The notes under the pieces are model-generated. The model was not told the origin of the DNA, ran no database searches, and saw nothing but the letters and a program-made list of their open reading frames with translations. The position numbers were made by a program, and so were the translations under genes. A stretch of DNA of 64,000 bases from positions 62,001 through 126,000 of the forward strand of contig NZ_NFJP01000010.1 of NCBI RefSeq assembly GCF_002159915.1. Reading direction: 5' to 3'. This document shows positions 54,172 to 63,228 of the stretch, piece after piece (positions within the stretch are counted from its first letter, which is position 1; each line of letters begins with the position of its first letter). Source of the stretch: Gordonibacter sp. An230 (GTDB taxonomy: Bacteria > Actinomycetota > Coriobacteriia > Coriobacteriales > Eggerthellaceae).

Positions 54172-55404
54172 GTGACCGACAAACGACGCATCTCATTCTC
54201 TCCGCCCGACATCACGCAGGCCGAGATCGACGAGGTGGTGGACTCCCTGAAAAGCGGCTGGATCACCACCGGCCCGAAAACGAAGAGGTTCGAGCGGGAG
54301 CTGGAGGCGTTCACGACGTCGGATCGCGTTGCGACGTTCTCTTCGGCGACGGCCGCCCTCGAATGCGCCCTGCGAGCGCTCGGCATCGGCCACGGCGACG
54401 AGGTGATCACGAGCGCCTACACCTACACGGCCTCTTGCTCGGTCATCTGCCATGTGGGTGCCACGCCCGTGCTGTGCGACACCGCCCGCGGATCGTACGA
54501 GATGGACTATAACGCCCTGCCCTCCCTCGTCACCGAGCGGACGCGCGCCGTCATCCCGGTCGATGTCGCCGGCCGCATGGTCGACTACGACCGGCTCTAC
54601 GCCGCCCTCGACCGCGCGCGCGGCCTGTGGAGGCCGGCGTCCGATCTGCAGAGCGCCTTCGACCGCGTGGTCGTACTGGCCGACGCGGCGCATTCGCTCG
54701 GCGCCGTGCGCTGCGGCATGCCGTCGGGAACGGCCGCCGACTTCACCGCGTTCTCGTTCCATGCCGTGAAGAACCTCACCACGGCCGAAGGCGGCGCCCT
54801 CGCGTGGCGCGCGGGCGCGTTCGATTCCGATGCGCTGTACGACCGGCTCATGCTCATGTCGCTGCACGGGCAGACCAAAGACGCGCTCTCGAAAACACGC
54901 GCCGGGGCATGGGAGTACGACATCGCCTTCCCCGGCTGGAAGTGCAACATGACCGACGTGCAAGCAGCGCTCGGCCTTGCGCAGCTGCGCCGCTACCCCG
55001 AGCTCCTCGCACGACGCCGCGCGCTCGTCGAACGCTACGAGCGCGCGCTTAAATCCCTCGGGATCGAGTTGGACATCCTTCGCCACTATGGAGAGGGTTT
55101 CGCTTCCAGTGGGCATCTCATGCTCGTGAGGCTGCTCGGCAAAAGCAGGGCGTTTCGCGACGGCCTCATCGAGCGCATGGCCGAGGACGGCATCGCGACG
55201 AACGTCCATTACAAGCCCCTGCCGCTGCTTTCGGCCTATCGCGACCTCGGATTTTGCATCGAGGATTTCCCGAACGCGCTGGCCCAGTTCGAAAACGAGA
55301 TCACGCTGCCTTTGCACACGCTGCTTTCCGACGACGACGTCGACCGCGTCGCAGCGTCGCTCGGACGCGCGTACGCCGCGCTCGAGGCGAAGGGCGCGAG
55401 CTGA
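54172..55404 (+). CDS. DegT/DnrJ/EryC1/StrS sugar aminotransferase
   Basis: This 410-residue PLP enzyme has GWITTGPKTKRFERELE, VATFSSATAALECALRAL, SAYTYTASCSVICHVGATPV, and the PLP-binding Lys in SFHAVKNLTTAEGG (about residue 203). It aminates a keto-sugar nucleotide; PglE, which acts on UDP-4-keto sugars, is one relative. The GTG at 54172 follows GAGGAG by 7 nt. Its stop overlaps the next ATG by one base. Confidence 0.9.
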   Translation: MTDKRRISFSPPDITQAEIDEVVDSLKSGWITTGPKTKRFERELEAFTTSDRVATFSSATAALECALRALGIGHGDEVITSAYTYTASCSVICHVGATPVLCDTARGSYEMDYNALPSLVTERTRAVIPVDVAGRMVDYDRLYAALDRARGLWRPASDLQSAFDRVVVLADAAHSLGAVRCGMPSGTAADFTAFSFHAVKNLTTAEGGALAWRAGAFDSDALYDRLMLMSLHGQTKDALSKTRAGAWEYDIAFPGWKCNMTDVQAALGLAQLRRYPELLARRRALVERYERALKSLGIELDILRHYGEGFASSGHLMLVRLLGKSRAFRDGLIERMAEDGIATNVHYKPLPLLSAYRDLGFCIEDFPNALAQFENEITLPLHTLLSDDDVDRVAASLGRAYAALEAKGAS

Positions 55405-56003
55405 TGTACGAGCGGTTTGGAAAGCGAGCCTGCGACCTCGCCGTCGGCATCGTGGCGCTGCCGATCGTGCTGCTGGTCATCGCCGTGCTGGCGCCGTTCA
55501 TCCACTTCGAGGACAAGGGGCCCGTGTTCTACAACGCGCCGCGCGTGGGCAAGGACGGGCGCGACTTCAAGATGTACAAGCTGCGCTCCATGAAGGTGAA
55601 CGCCCCCGATCTTGTGATGGAGGACGGCTCCACCTACAACGGGGCCGACGACCCGCGCATGACGCGCGTGGGGGCGTTCATGCGCAAGACGTCGCTCGAC
55701 GAGATGCCCCAGTTCCTCAACGTGCTCAAAGGGGACATGAGCGTGGTGGGGCCGCGCCCCGACCTGCGCCGCGAGACGGAGCTCTACCAAGGCGACGAGG
55801 GCCTCAAGCTCGCGGTGAAGCCCGGCATCACCGGCTACGCCGCCGTGTACGGCCGCAACTCGCTGCCATGGCATGATCGGCTGGCGCTCGACGTGTTCTA
55901 CGTGCGCAACATGTCGTTCGCGCTGGACGCCAAGGTGTTCTTCAAGACGTTCGCCACCGTGTTCAAGCAAGAAGGTGTGTTCGTGGAGGACGCCGAGAAG
56001 TGA
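55404..56003 (+). CDS. Bacterial sugar transferase, PglC-like phosphoglycosyl transferase
   Basis: This 199-residue protein has one N-terminal hydrophobic segment (about 12-35, reentrant type), then KMYKLRSMKVNA, the catalytic Asp-Glu in KTSLDEMPQFLNVLKGDMSVVGPRPDL, and PGITGYAAVYGRN. Such enzymes move a sugar phosphate from UDP-sugar to undecaprenyl phosphate and so start a lipid-linked glycan. Together with the upstream aminotransferase it suggests a diaminosugar-type first sugar, but the matching dehydratase and acetyltransferase are not seen. Confidence 0.92.
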   Translation: MYERFGKRACDLAVGIVALPIVLLVIAVLAPFIHFEDKGPVFYNAPRVGKDGRDFKMYKLRSMKVNAPDLVMEDGSTYNGADDPRMTRVGAFMRKTSLDEMPQFLNVLKGDMSVVGPRPDLRRETELYQGDEGLKLAVKPGITGYAAVYGRNSLPWHDRLALDVFYVRNMSFALDAKVFFKTFATVFKQEGVFVEDAEK

Positions 56004-56031
56004 GGGGCGAAAGGCGCCGTCGCGATGCGAT

Positions 56032-57015
56032 CTACCCGACGGCCCCCTTCGCCCCTCCATCCTCCTCTCTTTTTCCCGCATTGCCGCGCTTGCCCAAAAG
56101 CTCGTCCCAGTCGCAGGCGGCCAGCACCGTGCCCGCCATGATGACCACGCAGCAGACGACGCTCACCGCATTCGGAACGGTGCCAAGCAAGATCAGCCCG
56201 AACACCACCGCCCACGCCGAGTAGGTGATGTTGAGCGCCATGCCGCGCGCGGCGCCGATGCGCTGGATGCCCTTGTAGTAGAACACGTACGATGACGCAC
56301 CCGCCAAACCGGCCAAGGCAATCACGCCCGTCGCCAAACTCGGCGCCGCCTGCACGGTGAACCCCCATGCGCCGAACAGCGGCAGGACGCAGATGCCGTA
56401 CACCAAAGCCGACGTGGTCTCGCGGATCTGGATGGCGGTTTCGTTGTCCACCGCGTCGTCGCGCATGCCGTACGCCACGATGACCGCCTCGGACCCCCAG
56501 CCCAGCACGCACAGAAGCGCCCCCGCAAGGCCCAGCGGCGCGTTCACGGCCTCGGAGGATCCCGAGGTGACGTACCCCATCACCATCACACCGGCGATGG
56601 CGGCGAACAGCGCTGCGAACTGGCGCGCGCGCATCCTCTCCTTCAGCACGAACACCGCCAAAAGCGCCCCCACCGCCGGATAGAACGCCGATATGATGGC
56701 GGTGTAGCCCGCGCCGATGTTGCTGATGGCGATGACGTAGCCCGTCATGCCCACCGGGCCGCCCAGAAGCGCTCCCAGCATGATGAACTTGCCGTGCCGC
56801 GTCTTGAGCGCCGCCACCGTGTCCTTCAACCGCCCGCGCACGCCCATGTAGCCGAACAGCCAGATGGCGCAGAACGCGTCGTGCAAAAAGCTGCCGGCGA
56901 TGGAGGCGAACGCCAGCGCCTCGGCCGTGCCCACGTAAGGAGCCATCGCAAGACCGATCCCCAGAATGACCGTGTCCAAACCCCACAGCATGCCGCCCAG
57001 CAATCCGAACCTCAT
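56032..57015 (-). CDS. licB: EamA-family permease, LicB-like choline transporter
   Basis: This protein of about 327 residues has ten predicted membrane helices (GLLGGMLWGLDTVILGIG at the start; ALLGGPVGMTGYVIAI; ISAFYPAVGALLAVF; and others) of the drug/metabolite transporter superfamily. LicB, the choline permease of pneumococcal lic loci, belongs to it, and the next gene upstream encodes fused LicC-LicA domains, so choline or a similar amino-alcohol is the likely substrate. Start chosen at 57015, after an AAAGG-GGAGG stretch; a start at 57048 is possible. The C-terminal 20 residues are charged. Confidence 0.8.
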   Translation of the reverse strand: MRFGLLGGMLWGLDTVILGIGLAMAPYVGTAEALAFASIAGSFLHDAFCAIWLFGYMGVRGRLKDTVAALKTRHGKFIMLGALLGGPVGMTGYVIAISNIGAGYTAIISAFYPAVGALLAVFVLKERMRARQFAALFAAIAGVMVMGYVTSGSSEAVNAPLGLAGALLCVLGWGSEAVIVAYGMRDDAVDNETAIQIRETTSALVYGICVLPLFGAWGFTVQAAPSLATGVIALAGLAGASSYVFYYKGIQRIGAARGMALNITYSAWAVVFGLILLGTVPNAVSVVCCVVIMAGTVLAACDWDELLGKRGNAGKREEDGGAKGAVG

Positions 57016-57057
57016 ATCCTCCGCCTTTCTCGACCGCCCCTGCCGCAACGCAACGCG

Positions 57058-58839
57058 CTACGCGAGGCCGTACAGTTCCGACGCTTTTCCGACGTACTCT
57101 TTGGCGTAGCGGTAGTACACGTAGAACGGCTCGCCCACGAACTCCCCTTGCGCTTCCTTGAACAGCGACCACACGTACCAGCACCATCCCGCGAACGCCA
57201 CCGACGCGAAGTTGTGGCGCCGCTCCTCGAACGTGGGCTTCCGGCCGAAGTACAGCTCCAAGGCGGCGTCGGCCAACGCCTCGTCCATCTCCGAGCACAC
57301 CACGAACGTGCCGAAGTCCTGGGAGTAGTCGGCCATGCCCGCGTACTCCCAGTCGATGAGCGAGAACGTGCCGTCCGCATCGAACAGCATGTTCAGATGG
57401 AAGAAGTCGTTGTGGCACAGGCAGCGCGGAGCCCCGTCTTGCAAGAACGCATCGCGAAGCGCGTCGACGCGGCGGCGCATGTCGGCGAAGCCGGGGACGG
57501 CTTCGCACCGTTCGCTTCCCAGCAAACCGCAGTACCTCACGCCTTCCTCGTAGAAGTCGAAGCCGTGGTCGATGGCGCGTCCCGAATCGTGCAGCCGCCG
57601 CAGCGCCTCCATGGCGCACCGTATGTCGCCGAGATCATGCACGTCAAGCGTGCGGCACTGCTCTATGTAGCGAGATATCTTCCAGCCGCGAGCGGGATCT
57701 TCATGGACGAACGTATCGTCCAGGCCCAAGTCGCGGGCTATGCTGTTCGCACGCTCCTCGTATTCGCGATCGATAAGCTGCTCAGTGCCCACTCCGGGAT
57801 GACGGTATACATAACGTTGGCCGCCCACGCGGAACCGGCACGAGAGGTTCGTGATACCCTGCTTGATGGGCACGAAGTCCGCGATGTCGGACCGCTCGCA
57901 CTCCAGCACGCTCACGATGTTGTCAAGCGCCTCCGAATCGACGTTCACGATGAACTCGGGGTCGAATGCGCGCGCATCATCGAGCGAGTCGAACTCCCAG
58001 ATAACCCCCTGATCGTATTCTCGCGCAACCATGCGCAGTTCCTTGATGTGGTCGACGAACAGCTCCTCCCACAGCTTGTCAGCCGTCTGCGGAAGGTCGT
58101 ATTCGTCTTCCAATATCCGTGCGAAGCGATTCGAGAACGAACGGTCGAAGTACACATGGCCCAGCATGATGGGAGCGTCGCACCCGCCAACGCTCACTCG
58201 CACGATGCGACCTCCCGGCCCCGTGGCGAGGCACCATTCGTCGGTGGGACCCTCGTGGAACACGGAAGCGTAGTACGCTTCGTACACGTACGGCTCGAAC
58301 ACGTTCTCGGTGAAGTAGTCGTCCGACGAGCAGATGTAGGTGTTGCCCAGGCGCTCGCGAACACGCACGAGCGAACTGTGATTGTTGCGCGAAGCGTACT
58401 CGTCGTTCACGACGAGGGAAACGCCGAACTTCTCCTCCAGATAGAAGAAGTACTCCTTCTTGTACCCCACCACCACGACGATGTCGTCGATGCCCGCCTC
58501 TCGCAGCTGACGGATCTGCCGCTCTATCAGCACCTCGCCGCGCACCACCATAAGCCCCTTGGGCTTCTCATAAGAAATGGGAGCAAAGCGCGACGAAAGC
58601 CCGGCCGCAAGAATGACGGCGTTATCGACCTTGTAGGGTAAAAGAGCATCGTAGCCAGCCGGAGTAAGGGAAAAGCCCTCTGCGAGCTTTCGCTCAACAA
58701 GCCTCCGATACGCCGCGTTCGTCTTCCCCAACGACATCCCCGCAGCTTTTGCCAAAGCGCGCTGGGAACCCGCAACACCCTTCCTCAGGGCCGAAAGAAT
58801 CTCGAATTCTCTTTTACCCAGCCCGTTCTTCGCTACCAT
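57058..58839 (-). CDS. licCA: Fusion: winged helix, LicC-like cytidylyltransferase, LicA-like choline kinase
   Basis: This protein of about 593 residues has three parts: a winged-helix DNA-binding domain (about 1-65, FEILSALRKGVAGSQRALAKAAGM), a nucleotidyltransferase (about 72-300, AVILAAGLSSRF, EKPKGLMVVRGEVLIER) and a choline-kinase/APH domain (about 310-593, FVPIKQGITNLSCRF, the Brenner motif CHNDFFHLNMLF and LIDWEYAGMADYSQDFG). It would phosphorylate choline and make CDP-choline in one chain. The start at 58839 has AAGGA 8 nt upstream; in-frame ATGs at 58956 and 58923 lack one. It lies 42 nt before licB in the same direction. The DNA-binding part suggests self-regulation. Confidence 0.85.
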   Translation of the reverse strand: MVAKNGLGKREFEILSALRKGVAGSQRALAKAAGMSLGKTNAAYRRLVERKLAEGFSLTPAGYDALLPYKVDNAVILAAGLSSRFAPISYEKPKGLMVVRGEVLIERQIRQLREAGIDDIVVVVGYKKEYFFYLEEKFGVSLVVNDEYASRNNHSSLVRVRERLGNTYICSSDDYFTENVFEPYVYEAYYASVFHEGPTDEWCLATGPGGRIVRVSVGGCDAPIMLGHVYFDRSFSNRFARILEDEYDLPQTADKLWEELFVDHIKELRMVAREYDQGVIWEFDSLDDARAFDPEFIVNVDSEALDNIVSVLECERSDIADFVPIKQGITNLSCRFRVGGQRYVYRHPGVGTEQLIDREYEERANSIARDLGLDDTFVHEDPARGWKISRYIEQCRTLDVHDLGDIRCAMEALRRLHDSGRAIDHGFDFYEEGVRYCGLLGSERCEAVPGFADMRRRVDALRDAFLQDGAPRCLCHNDFFHLNMLFDADGTFSLIDWEYAGMADYSQDFGTFVVCSEMDEALADAALELYFGRKPTFEERRHNFASVAFAGWCWYVWSLFKEAQGEFVGEPFYVYYRYAKEYVGKASELYGLA

Positions 58840-59099
58840 TTTTCCATTCCTTGAAACAGAGGCCGCAGCAGTGTAAGACCCATCAGAAATACTCGCCCCT
58901 CCGCAAAGCAACTCCACTAGCATTTTTGTTCTTTGCACAATAACATAGGTGTTCATAAATTTTCAAAGATATTTATAAATGAACGCTTTAAAAACCGCTG
59001 ATGCCCTTTGAAAATCGACGTTTCGCCATTTTTCGTGGTACCCTATAAGTCAATAAAGACAACCGTCATTTGCAAGTAAGAGGAACTTCGGGGACATCC
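58840..59099. promoter_or_regulatory. AT-rich divergent control region
   Basis: This 260-base gap separates the divergent licCA and GT2 genes and is far richer in A and T than its surroundings. GTTCAT (58951-58956) and ATGAAC (58979-58984) form a dyad 40-60 nt from likely starts on the minus side; it is a possible operator for the winged-helix domain encoded in licCA. A TATAAG box near 59043 may serve the plus-strand gene. No gene seen. Confidence 0.4.
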
Positions 59100-59846
59100 A
59101 TGACGAAACGCACTCGGGATGCTGCTACGCAATTTCGCAACAGCCCCGTCTTCACCGACTTGGTCGGCCGCACGCTCATCATCATACCGGCTTACAACGA
59201 GGAGGAATCCCTCGAAAGCACCATAGATGAACTGCTTTCAGTATTTCCAGCCTGCCATTACCTCATCGTCAACGACGGCTCCTCCGACAAAACGCGAAGC
59301 ATTTGCCAGCAACGCGGCTTTTCCTATCTCGATCTGCCCGTCAACATCGGTTTGGCCGGAGCATTCCAAGCGGGCATCAAATTCGCATTCGCGCACAACT
59401 ACAGATACGTCGTGCAGTTTGACGCCGACGGCCAGCACGATCCACGCTATCTATCTTCCCTGTTGTCCAAAGCGTGCGATCACGACATCGTGATCGGCTC
59501 TCGTTTCCTCACGCAGAAAAAACCGCTGTCGCTGCGCATGGTGGGAAGCACGTTCATCACCGCGGCGATACGGGCCACCACAGGCACGCATATAAAGGAT
59601 CCCACATCGGGAATGCGACTATTCGGGCCGCTCGCCATTAAGACGTTTGCCGCCGATATGAACTGCGGGCCCGAACCCGACACGGTGTCATACCTCATCA
59701 AAAGAAAGAAGGCCTCCGTTATCGAAGTGCCCGTCGCCATGAGGGAGCGCACGGCGGGGTCGAGCTATCTCGATGCCAAAGCAGCTATCCGCTATATGCT
59801 CCGCATGGCTATCTCCATCGTATGCATCCAACCCTTCAAAAAGTAG
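59100..59846 (+). CDS. Glycosyltransferase family 2, dolichol-phosphate-mannose-synthase-like
   Basis: This 248-residue GT-A enzyme has LIIIPAYNEEESL, VNDGSSDKT, the DxD-type QFDADGQHDP, GSRFL and KDPTSGMRLFGP. Enzymes of this type usually transfer a sugar to polyprenyl phosphate. GGGGA lies 6 nt before the ATG at 59100. It is followed after 10 nt by a DUF2304 gene, a common pair. Confidence 0.9.
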   Translation: MTKRTRDAATQFRNSPVFTDLVGRTLIIIPAYNEEESLESTIDELLSVFPACHYLIVNDGSSDKTRSICQQRGFSYLDLPVNIGLAGAFQAGIKFAFAHNYRYVVQFDADGQHDPRYLSSLLSKACDHDIVIGSRFLTQKKPLSLRMVGSTFITAAIRATTGTHIKDPTSGMRLFGPLAIKTFAADMNCGPEPDTVSYLIKRKKASVIEVPVAMRERTAGSSYLDAKAAIRYMLRMAISIVCIQPFKK

Positions 59847-59856
59847 GAGGCCCCCG

Positions 59857-60255
59857 ATGACCTTACTGTTCCAAATCATCCTCATCACCGCCTCCATCAT
59901 CCTCGCCGCGATCATCCTGCGAAAAGTCGCCAGCTCCCGCGCGAAAGTGGAGGATTCCATCTTCTGGCTCGGCCTTTGCCTCCTTATCGTTTTGCTCAGT
60001 ATCTTCCCCGACATCGCCGGATTCTTCGCTTCCCTAATCGGCATCTACTCGCCGATCAACTTCATTTTCCTGTTCTTCATCTTCATCCTCATCGTCAAAC
60101 AATTCTCCTCGAGCTTGCGCATCTCGAAACTGGAGATGCGCGTTCAGGAGCTTTCCCAAGCACTCGCCCTCTTGAAAAGCGACAGCACCGCATCGTCGGA
60201 AAAGGCCCCGGATGGAGGAAAGGAACGGGAAACCGTGTTTAAGCGCGACGCATAG
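59857..60255 (+). CDS. DUF2304 membrane protein
   Basis: This 132-residue protein has three hydrophobic helices (about 3-22, 37-58 and 64-84) followed by a short coiled coil (KLEMRVQELSQALALL) and a polar tail, the DUF2304 pattern. Such proteins are often encoded next to polyprenyl-phosphate glycosyltransferases and may anchor or assist them. TAGGAGG lies 6 nt before the ATG. The last 17 bases overlap the convergent flippase gene. Confidence 0.85.
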   Translation: MTLLFQIILITASIILAAIILRKVASSRAKVEDSIFWLGLCLLIVLLSIFPDIAGFFASLIGIYSPINFIFLFFIFILIVKQFSSSLRISKLEMRVQELSQALALLKSDSTASSEKAPDGGKERETVFKRDA

Positions 60256-61462
60256 TCGCGGCATTGAATACGGCGAACAGCACCACGAGCAGCGCCATAG
60301 CCCCGTCGTAGAGCAGCGCTGCGCCCATAATGCCCAATGTCGCAATCGAAAAACGAGAGAATGCAAGCACCAGAACGGAAACGACTACATAGCCGACAAG
60401 CATAAGCTTCTGCCGCCTCATGGTGACAAGCCCATAATACAGAATGACGCTCGCCGCGTTGAAGCCGCCGCCCACGAGCAAAACCAGCAATTCGGCCCGA
60501 AACGCCGATAAATCAACCCCGTAGAAAAACGAGAGGACGGGGATGCCCACGAGCCAGCCGACCAAAAGCGCAAACGCCGTGGTTCCCGCGACGACCAGCA
60601 ATCCCTTCATCAAGATCGAGCGGAACTGGCCCCACCGCCGCCCCTCCCAACATCTCGCCATGGTGGTCAACAGGGGCTTGAATATGAACCCGCTCAGCAA
60701 ATTGATGACCATGGCTGGCATGAACAGCGAGGCGTAATAGGTCTGATACTCCTTGGAGAGGAACTCCTCGATGCCGTAACGCGGCGCATTCACAAGGTAC
60801 ATGAGCAAAAACGCCGCCAAGAAAAGCGGGAAGCAGGTGACGAGCAGCTGCTTGAGCTGTCCGAAATCAAAACAGGGGCGCAGCTTTTCGAAACGGCGCG
60901 CCACCGGAACATTCAACACCGCAAGCACAACGAACGACACCGCGATGGAAAAGATGCAGGCTGCGGCGATATCCCGAGAAATAATGAGCGCTGCGGCAAA
61001 GGAGAGGACCGTCGCCAACACGCGGCCGAAAAAAGCCCTCCCCGCAAGATCAAGCCTCCCCTTTTGCTGGAGCATTCCATGATACACATCCTCAAACGCA
61101 TCGAAGCAGCGCATAACCGCAACAAGCACGAGCAGCAGAAAATCAGGGCCGATCCCATTCGAATACGCGGCATAGGTCGCCGCGCCAACAAGCATGAGGA
61201 CACAAGTGACGATACGGGAGGCATAGTACACGCCGAAGGGGAACTTGCCAGAGACATCGGTGGCCTGGTAGGGACGCATCTCGTACTGCCCCAGCACTTG
61301 GAACTGCTGGGCCACGGCAAACGCCAAAGCGAACACGCCGCCCTCGTAAGCCCCGAGGCATTGCGTCACCAGCATAAGCAAAATAACACTCGATGCAGCG
61401 TTCATCGTGCTGCCAAGGGTGTTCCACAAGTAGTCGTTCTTCACTTGGCGGGAAACGGCCAT
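60239..61462 (-). CDS. Polysaccharide flippase, Wzx/MATE-like
   Basis: This protein of about 407 residues has 12 predicted membrane helices and begins KNDYLWNTLGSTMNAASSVILLMLVTQCLG, cited as residues 8-37, the typical start of Gram-positive Wzx flippases. It would move the lipid-linked glycan built by the neighbouring transferases across the membrane. The start at 61462 (MAVSRQVKNDY) gives the family N-terminus. It is downstream of licD on the same strand. Confidence 0.87.
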   Translation of the reverse strand: MAVSRQVKNDYLWNTLGSTMNAASSVILLMLVTQCLGAYEGGVFALAFAVAQQFQVLGQYEMRPYQATDVSGKFPFGVYYASRIVTCVLMLVGAATYAAYSNGIGPDFLLLVLVAVMRCFDAFEDVYHGMLQQKGRLDLAGRAFFGRVLATVLSFAAALIISRDIAAACIFSIAVSFVVLAVLNVPVARRFEKLRPCFDFGQLKQLLVTCFPLFLAAFLLMYLVNAPRYGIEEFLSKEYQTYYASLFMPAMVINLLSGFIFKPLLTTMARCWEGRRWGQFRSILMKGLLVVAGTTAFALLVGWLVGIPVLSFFYGVDLSAFRAELLVLLVGGGFNAASVILYYGLVTMRRQKLMLVGYVVVSVLVLAFSRFSIATLGIMGAALLYDGAMALLVVLFAVFNAATMRRA

Positions 61463-61475
61463 CGAACAGGTACCC

Positions 61476-62333
61476 CTACTGCTCCGGTTCGAACTCAAGC
61501 ACGCATGGACGATGGTTCTTCCGCTGTTCGACTGGAGGTATTTCCAGATAATCGCCGTATTGGCGACTCAGCAAGACACCATCCTCGCATGCGGTCTGCA
61601 CCAAAAAGCCCTCGAACATAATGCTTTTCGTGGGAGCGATCTCCGTCAGGGACATCGACCAATCACCTGGATTGCGATCGGTGAAATCGGCAACGCGCCC
61701 GCTTCCGCAGCCTTCATAACGCCGCGCCGCGCGCTCCCATTTTCCATAAATCCGCTGGGAAGACACGCCCAGCAGCTTCATAAGCGTATGAGCGATGCGA
61801 CAAGCAGCTAATACCACCACGCGCTTCCATCCGGTTTCGGCAAGGTACGGCGTAGGTGTAGCCCTCAGGAAGGCAAGGCGGCCCCATAGCCAAGTGCTTC
61901 GGCATTGCCGCCTGAACAGCAACGGGTCATCCACCATGTCGTCAAGAGCATAGATGCCGATGCTGATCTTGTAGCGGCAGGGGCAGCCCGCAAACTCTTC
62001 GGGTACGCACACCGTATTTGCAAGGGCCAAATTCGCATTGCAAGCAGGAAAATGGGGGGTCGTACGCGGATCCACCACCTCGAAACGCTCCCCCACCTCG
62101 GCCGGAGCCTCCGCAAGGAAGCGCTCGTAATCGGCGCGAAGCAAAGCCACGTCGATATCGTCATCCCACGGGATAAATCCCCCATGCCGGACGGCACCAA
62201 GCGCAGTGCCCGCATATACGAAATATTGAATGCCCAGCTTGGCGCACACGCGGTCGAATTCTTTGAGTATCTCCGCAGAAGCTACCTGAAGCCGTCGAAG
62301 CTCGGCAGGATCATCGTATTCCTTATAAGCCAT
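61476..62333 (-). CDS. licD: LicD family phosphotransferase
   Basis: This 285-residue protein has the LicD nucleotidyltransferase core: GIQYFVYAGTALGAVRHGGF followed by IPWDDDIDVAL, then GIYALDDMVDD and a C-terminal YGDYLEIPPVEQR segment close to YGdyMqlPP. LicD enzymes transfer phosphocholine from CDP-choline to teichoic-acid or glycan sugars. GGAGG is 5 nt before the ATG at 62333. It lies 13 nt before the flippase gene and diverges from the GT2 gene with 93 bases between. Confidence 0.9.
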   Translation of the reverse strand: MAYKEYDDPAELRRLQVASAEILKEFDRVCAKLGIQYFVYAGTALGAVRHGGFIPWDDDIDVALLRADYERFLAEAPAEVGERFEVVDPRTTPHFPACNANLALANTVCVPEEFAGCPCRYKISIGIYALDDMVDDPLLFRRQCRSTWLWGRLAFLRATPTPYLAETGWKRVVVLAACRIAHTLMKLLGVSSQRIYGKWERAARRYEGCGSGRVADFTDRNPGDWSMSLTEIAPTKSIMFEGFLVQTACEDGVLLSRQYGDYLEIPPVEQRKNHRPCVLEFEPEQ

Positions 62334-62426
62334 CCAGCCCTCCACCTTGCGCTCATACCAACAATACGATACCGTTACTTCGTTCCCGTCAGAAGCGGAG
62401 AAGAGAAAATACAGGAAGTTAGTATC

Positions 62427-63221
62427 ATGTTCAAACCCACCGACCACGCATTCGTTATATGCGCCTACGGGGAAAGCCCGTTTTTGGAAGAGTGCATAAC
62501 CTCGCTAAAAGCCCAAACGAGAAAAGCTACCGTCCTATTGGCGACCTCCACTCCGAACCCCCATATCAAAGCGCTCTGCGATCAATACGCCATCCCCTGC
62601 ATCCCGGGAAAACCAGGCGGCGGCATTGCAGCCGATTGGAACCATGCCCTCTCCGTAGCTAAAACCCCCCTCATCACCATCGCCCACCAAGACGACACCT
62701 ACGAACCCGCCTATCTCGAGGAAATGCTGGAGATGGCAAACAGCTCTCGAAATCCCTTGCTCTACTTCACGAATTACGGCGAATTGCGCAACGGCAAGCG
62801 GGTGGACGAGAATAGGCTTTTACGCATCAAGCGGGCGATGCTCTCACCCCTGAAAAAGCAGCGCAACCGTCCAAGCGTATTCACACGGCGGCGTATCCTC
62901 TCTCTGGGATCGCCCATTTGCTGCCCTTCGGTCACGCTTATCGCCTCGCGGATACATACGCCGTTATTCAAAAGCGAGTTCAAATCGAACCTCGATTGGC
63001 AAACCTGGGCAGAGCTCGCCCGCGAGGAAGGAGAATTCCTCTACAACCCGCATATCCTCATGCACCACCGTATCCACGAAGGCTCCGAAACCACCCGGAT
63101 CATCGAGGACGAGGGCCGTGAAGGGGAGGATTTGAGAATGCTGCAGCAGTTTTGGCCCATCCCGTTAGCGAAACTCATCAACAAAGTTTATGCGAAGGGC
63201 CAAAAGAGCAATAGAGAATAG
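62427..63221 (+). CDS. Glycosyltransferase family 2
   Basis: This 264-residue GT-A enzyme has AFVICAYGESPFLEECITSL, ATSTPNPHIKAL, IAADWNHALSVAKTP and the DxD-like HQDDTYEP. It probably adds a sugar of the glycan decorated by LicD. AGGAA lies about 10 nt before the ATG. It ends 7 bases before the convergent second licD gene. Confidence 0.87.
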   Translation: MFKPTDHAFVICAYGESPFLEECITSLKAQTRKATVLLATSTPNPHIKALCDQYAIPCIPGKPGGGIAADWNHALSVAKTPLITIAHQDDTYEPAYLEEMLEMANSSRNPLLYFTNYGELRNGKRVDENRLLRIKRAMLSPLKKQRNRPSVFTRRRILSLGSPICCPSVTLIASRIHTPLFKSEFKSNLDWQTWAELAREEGEFLYNPHILMHHRIHEGSETTRIIEDEGREGEDLRMLQQFWPIPLAKLINKVYAKGQKSNRE

Positions 63222-63228
63222 AAACGCC

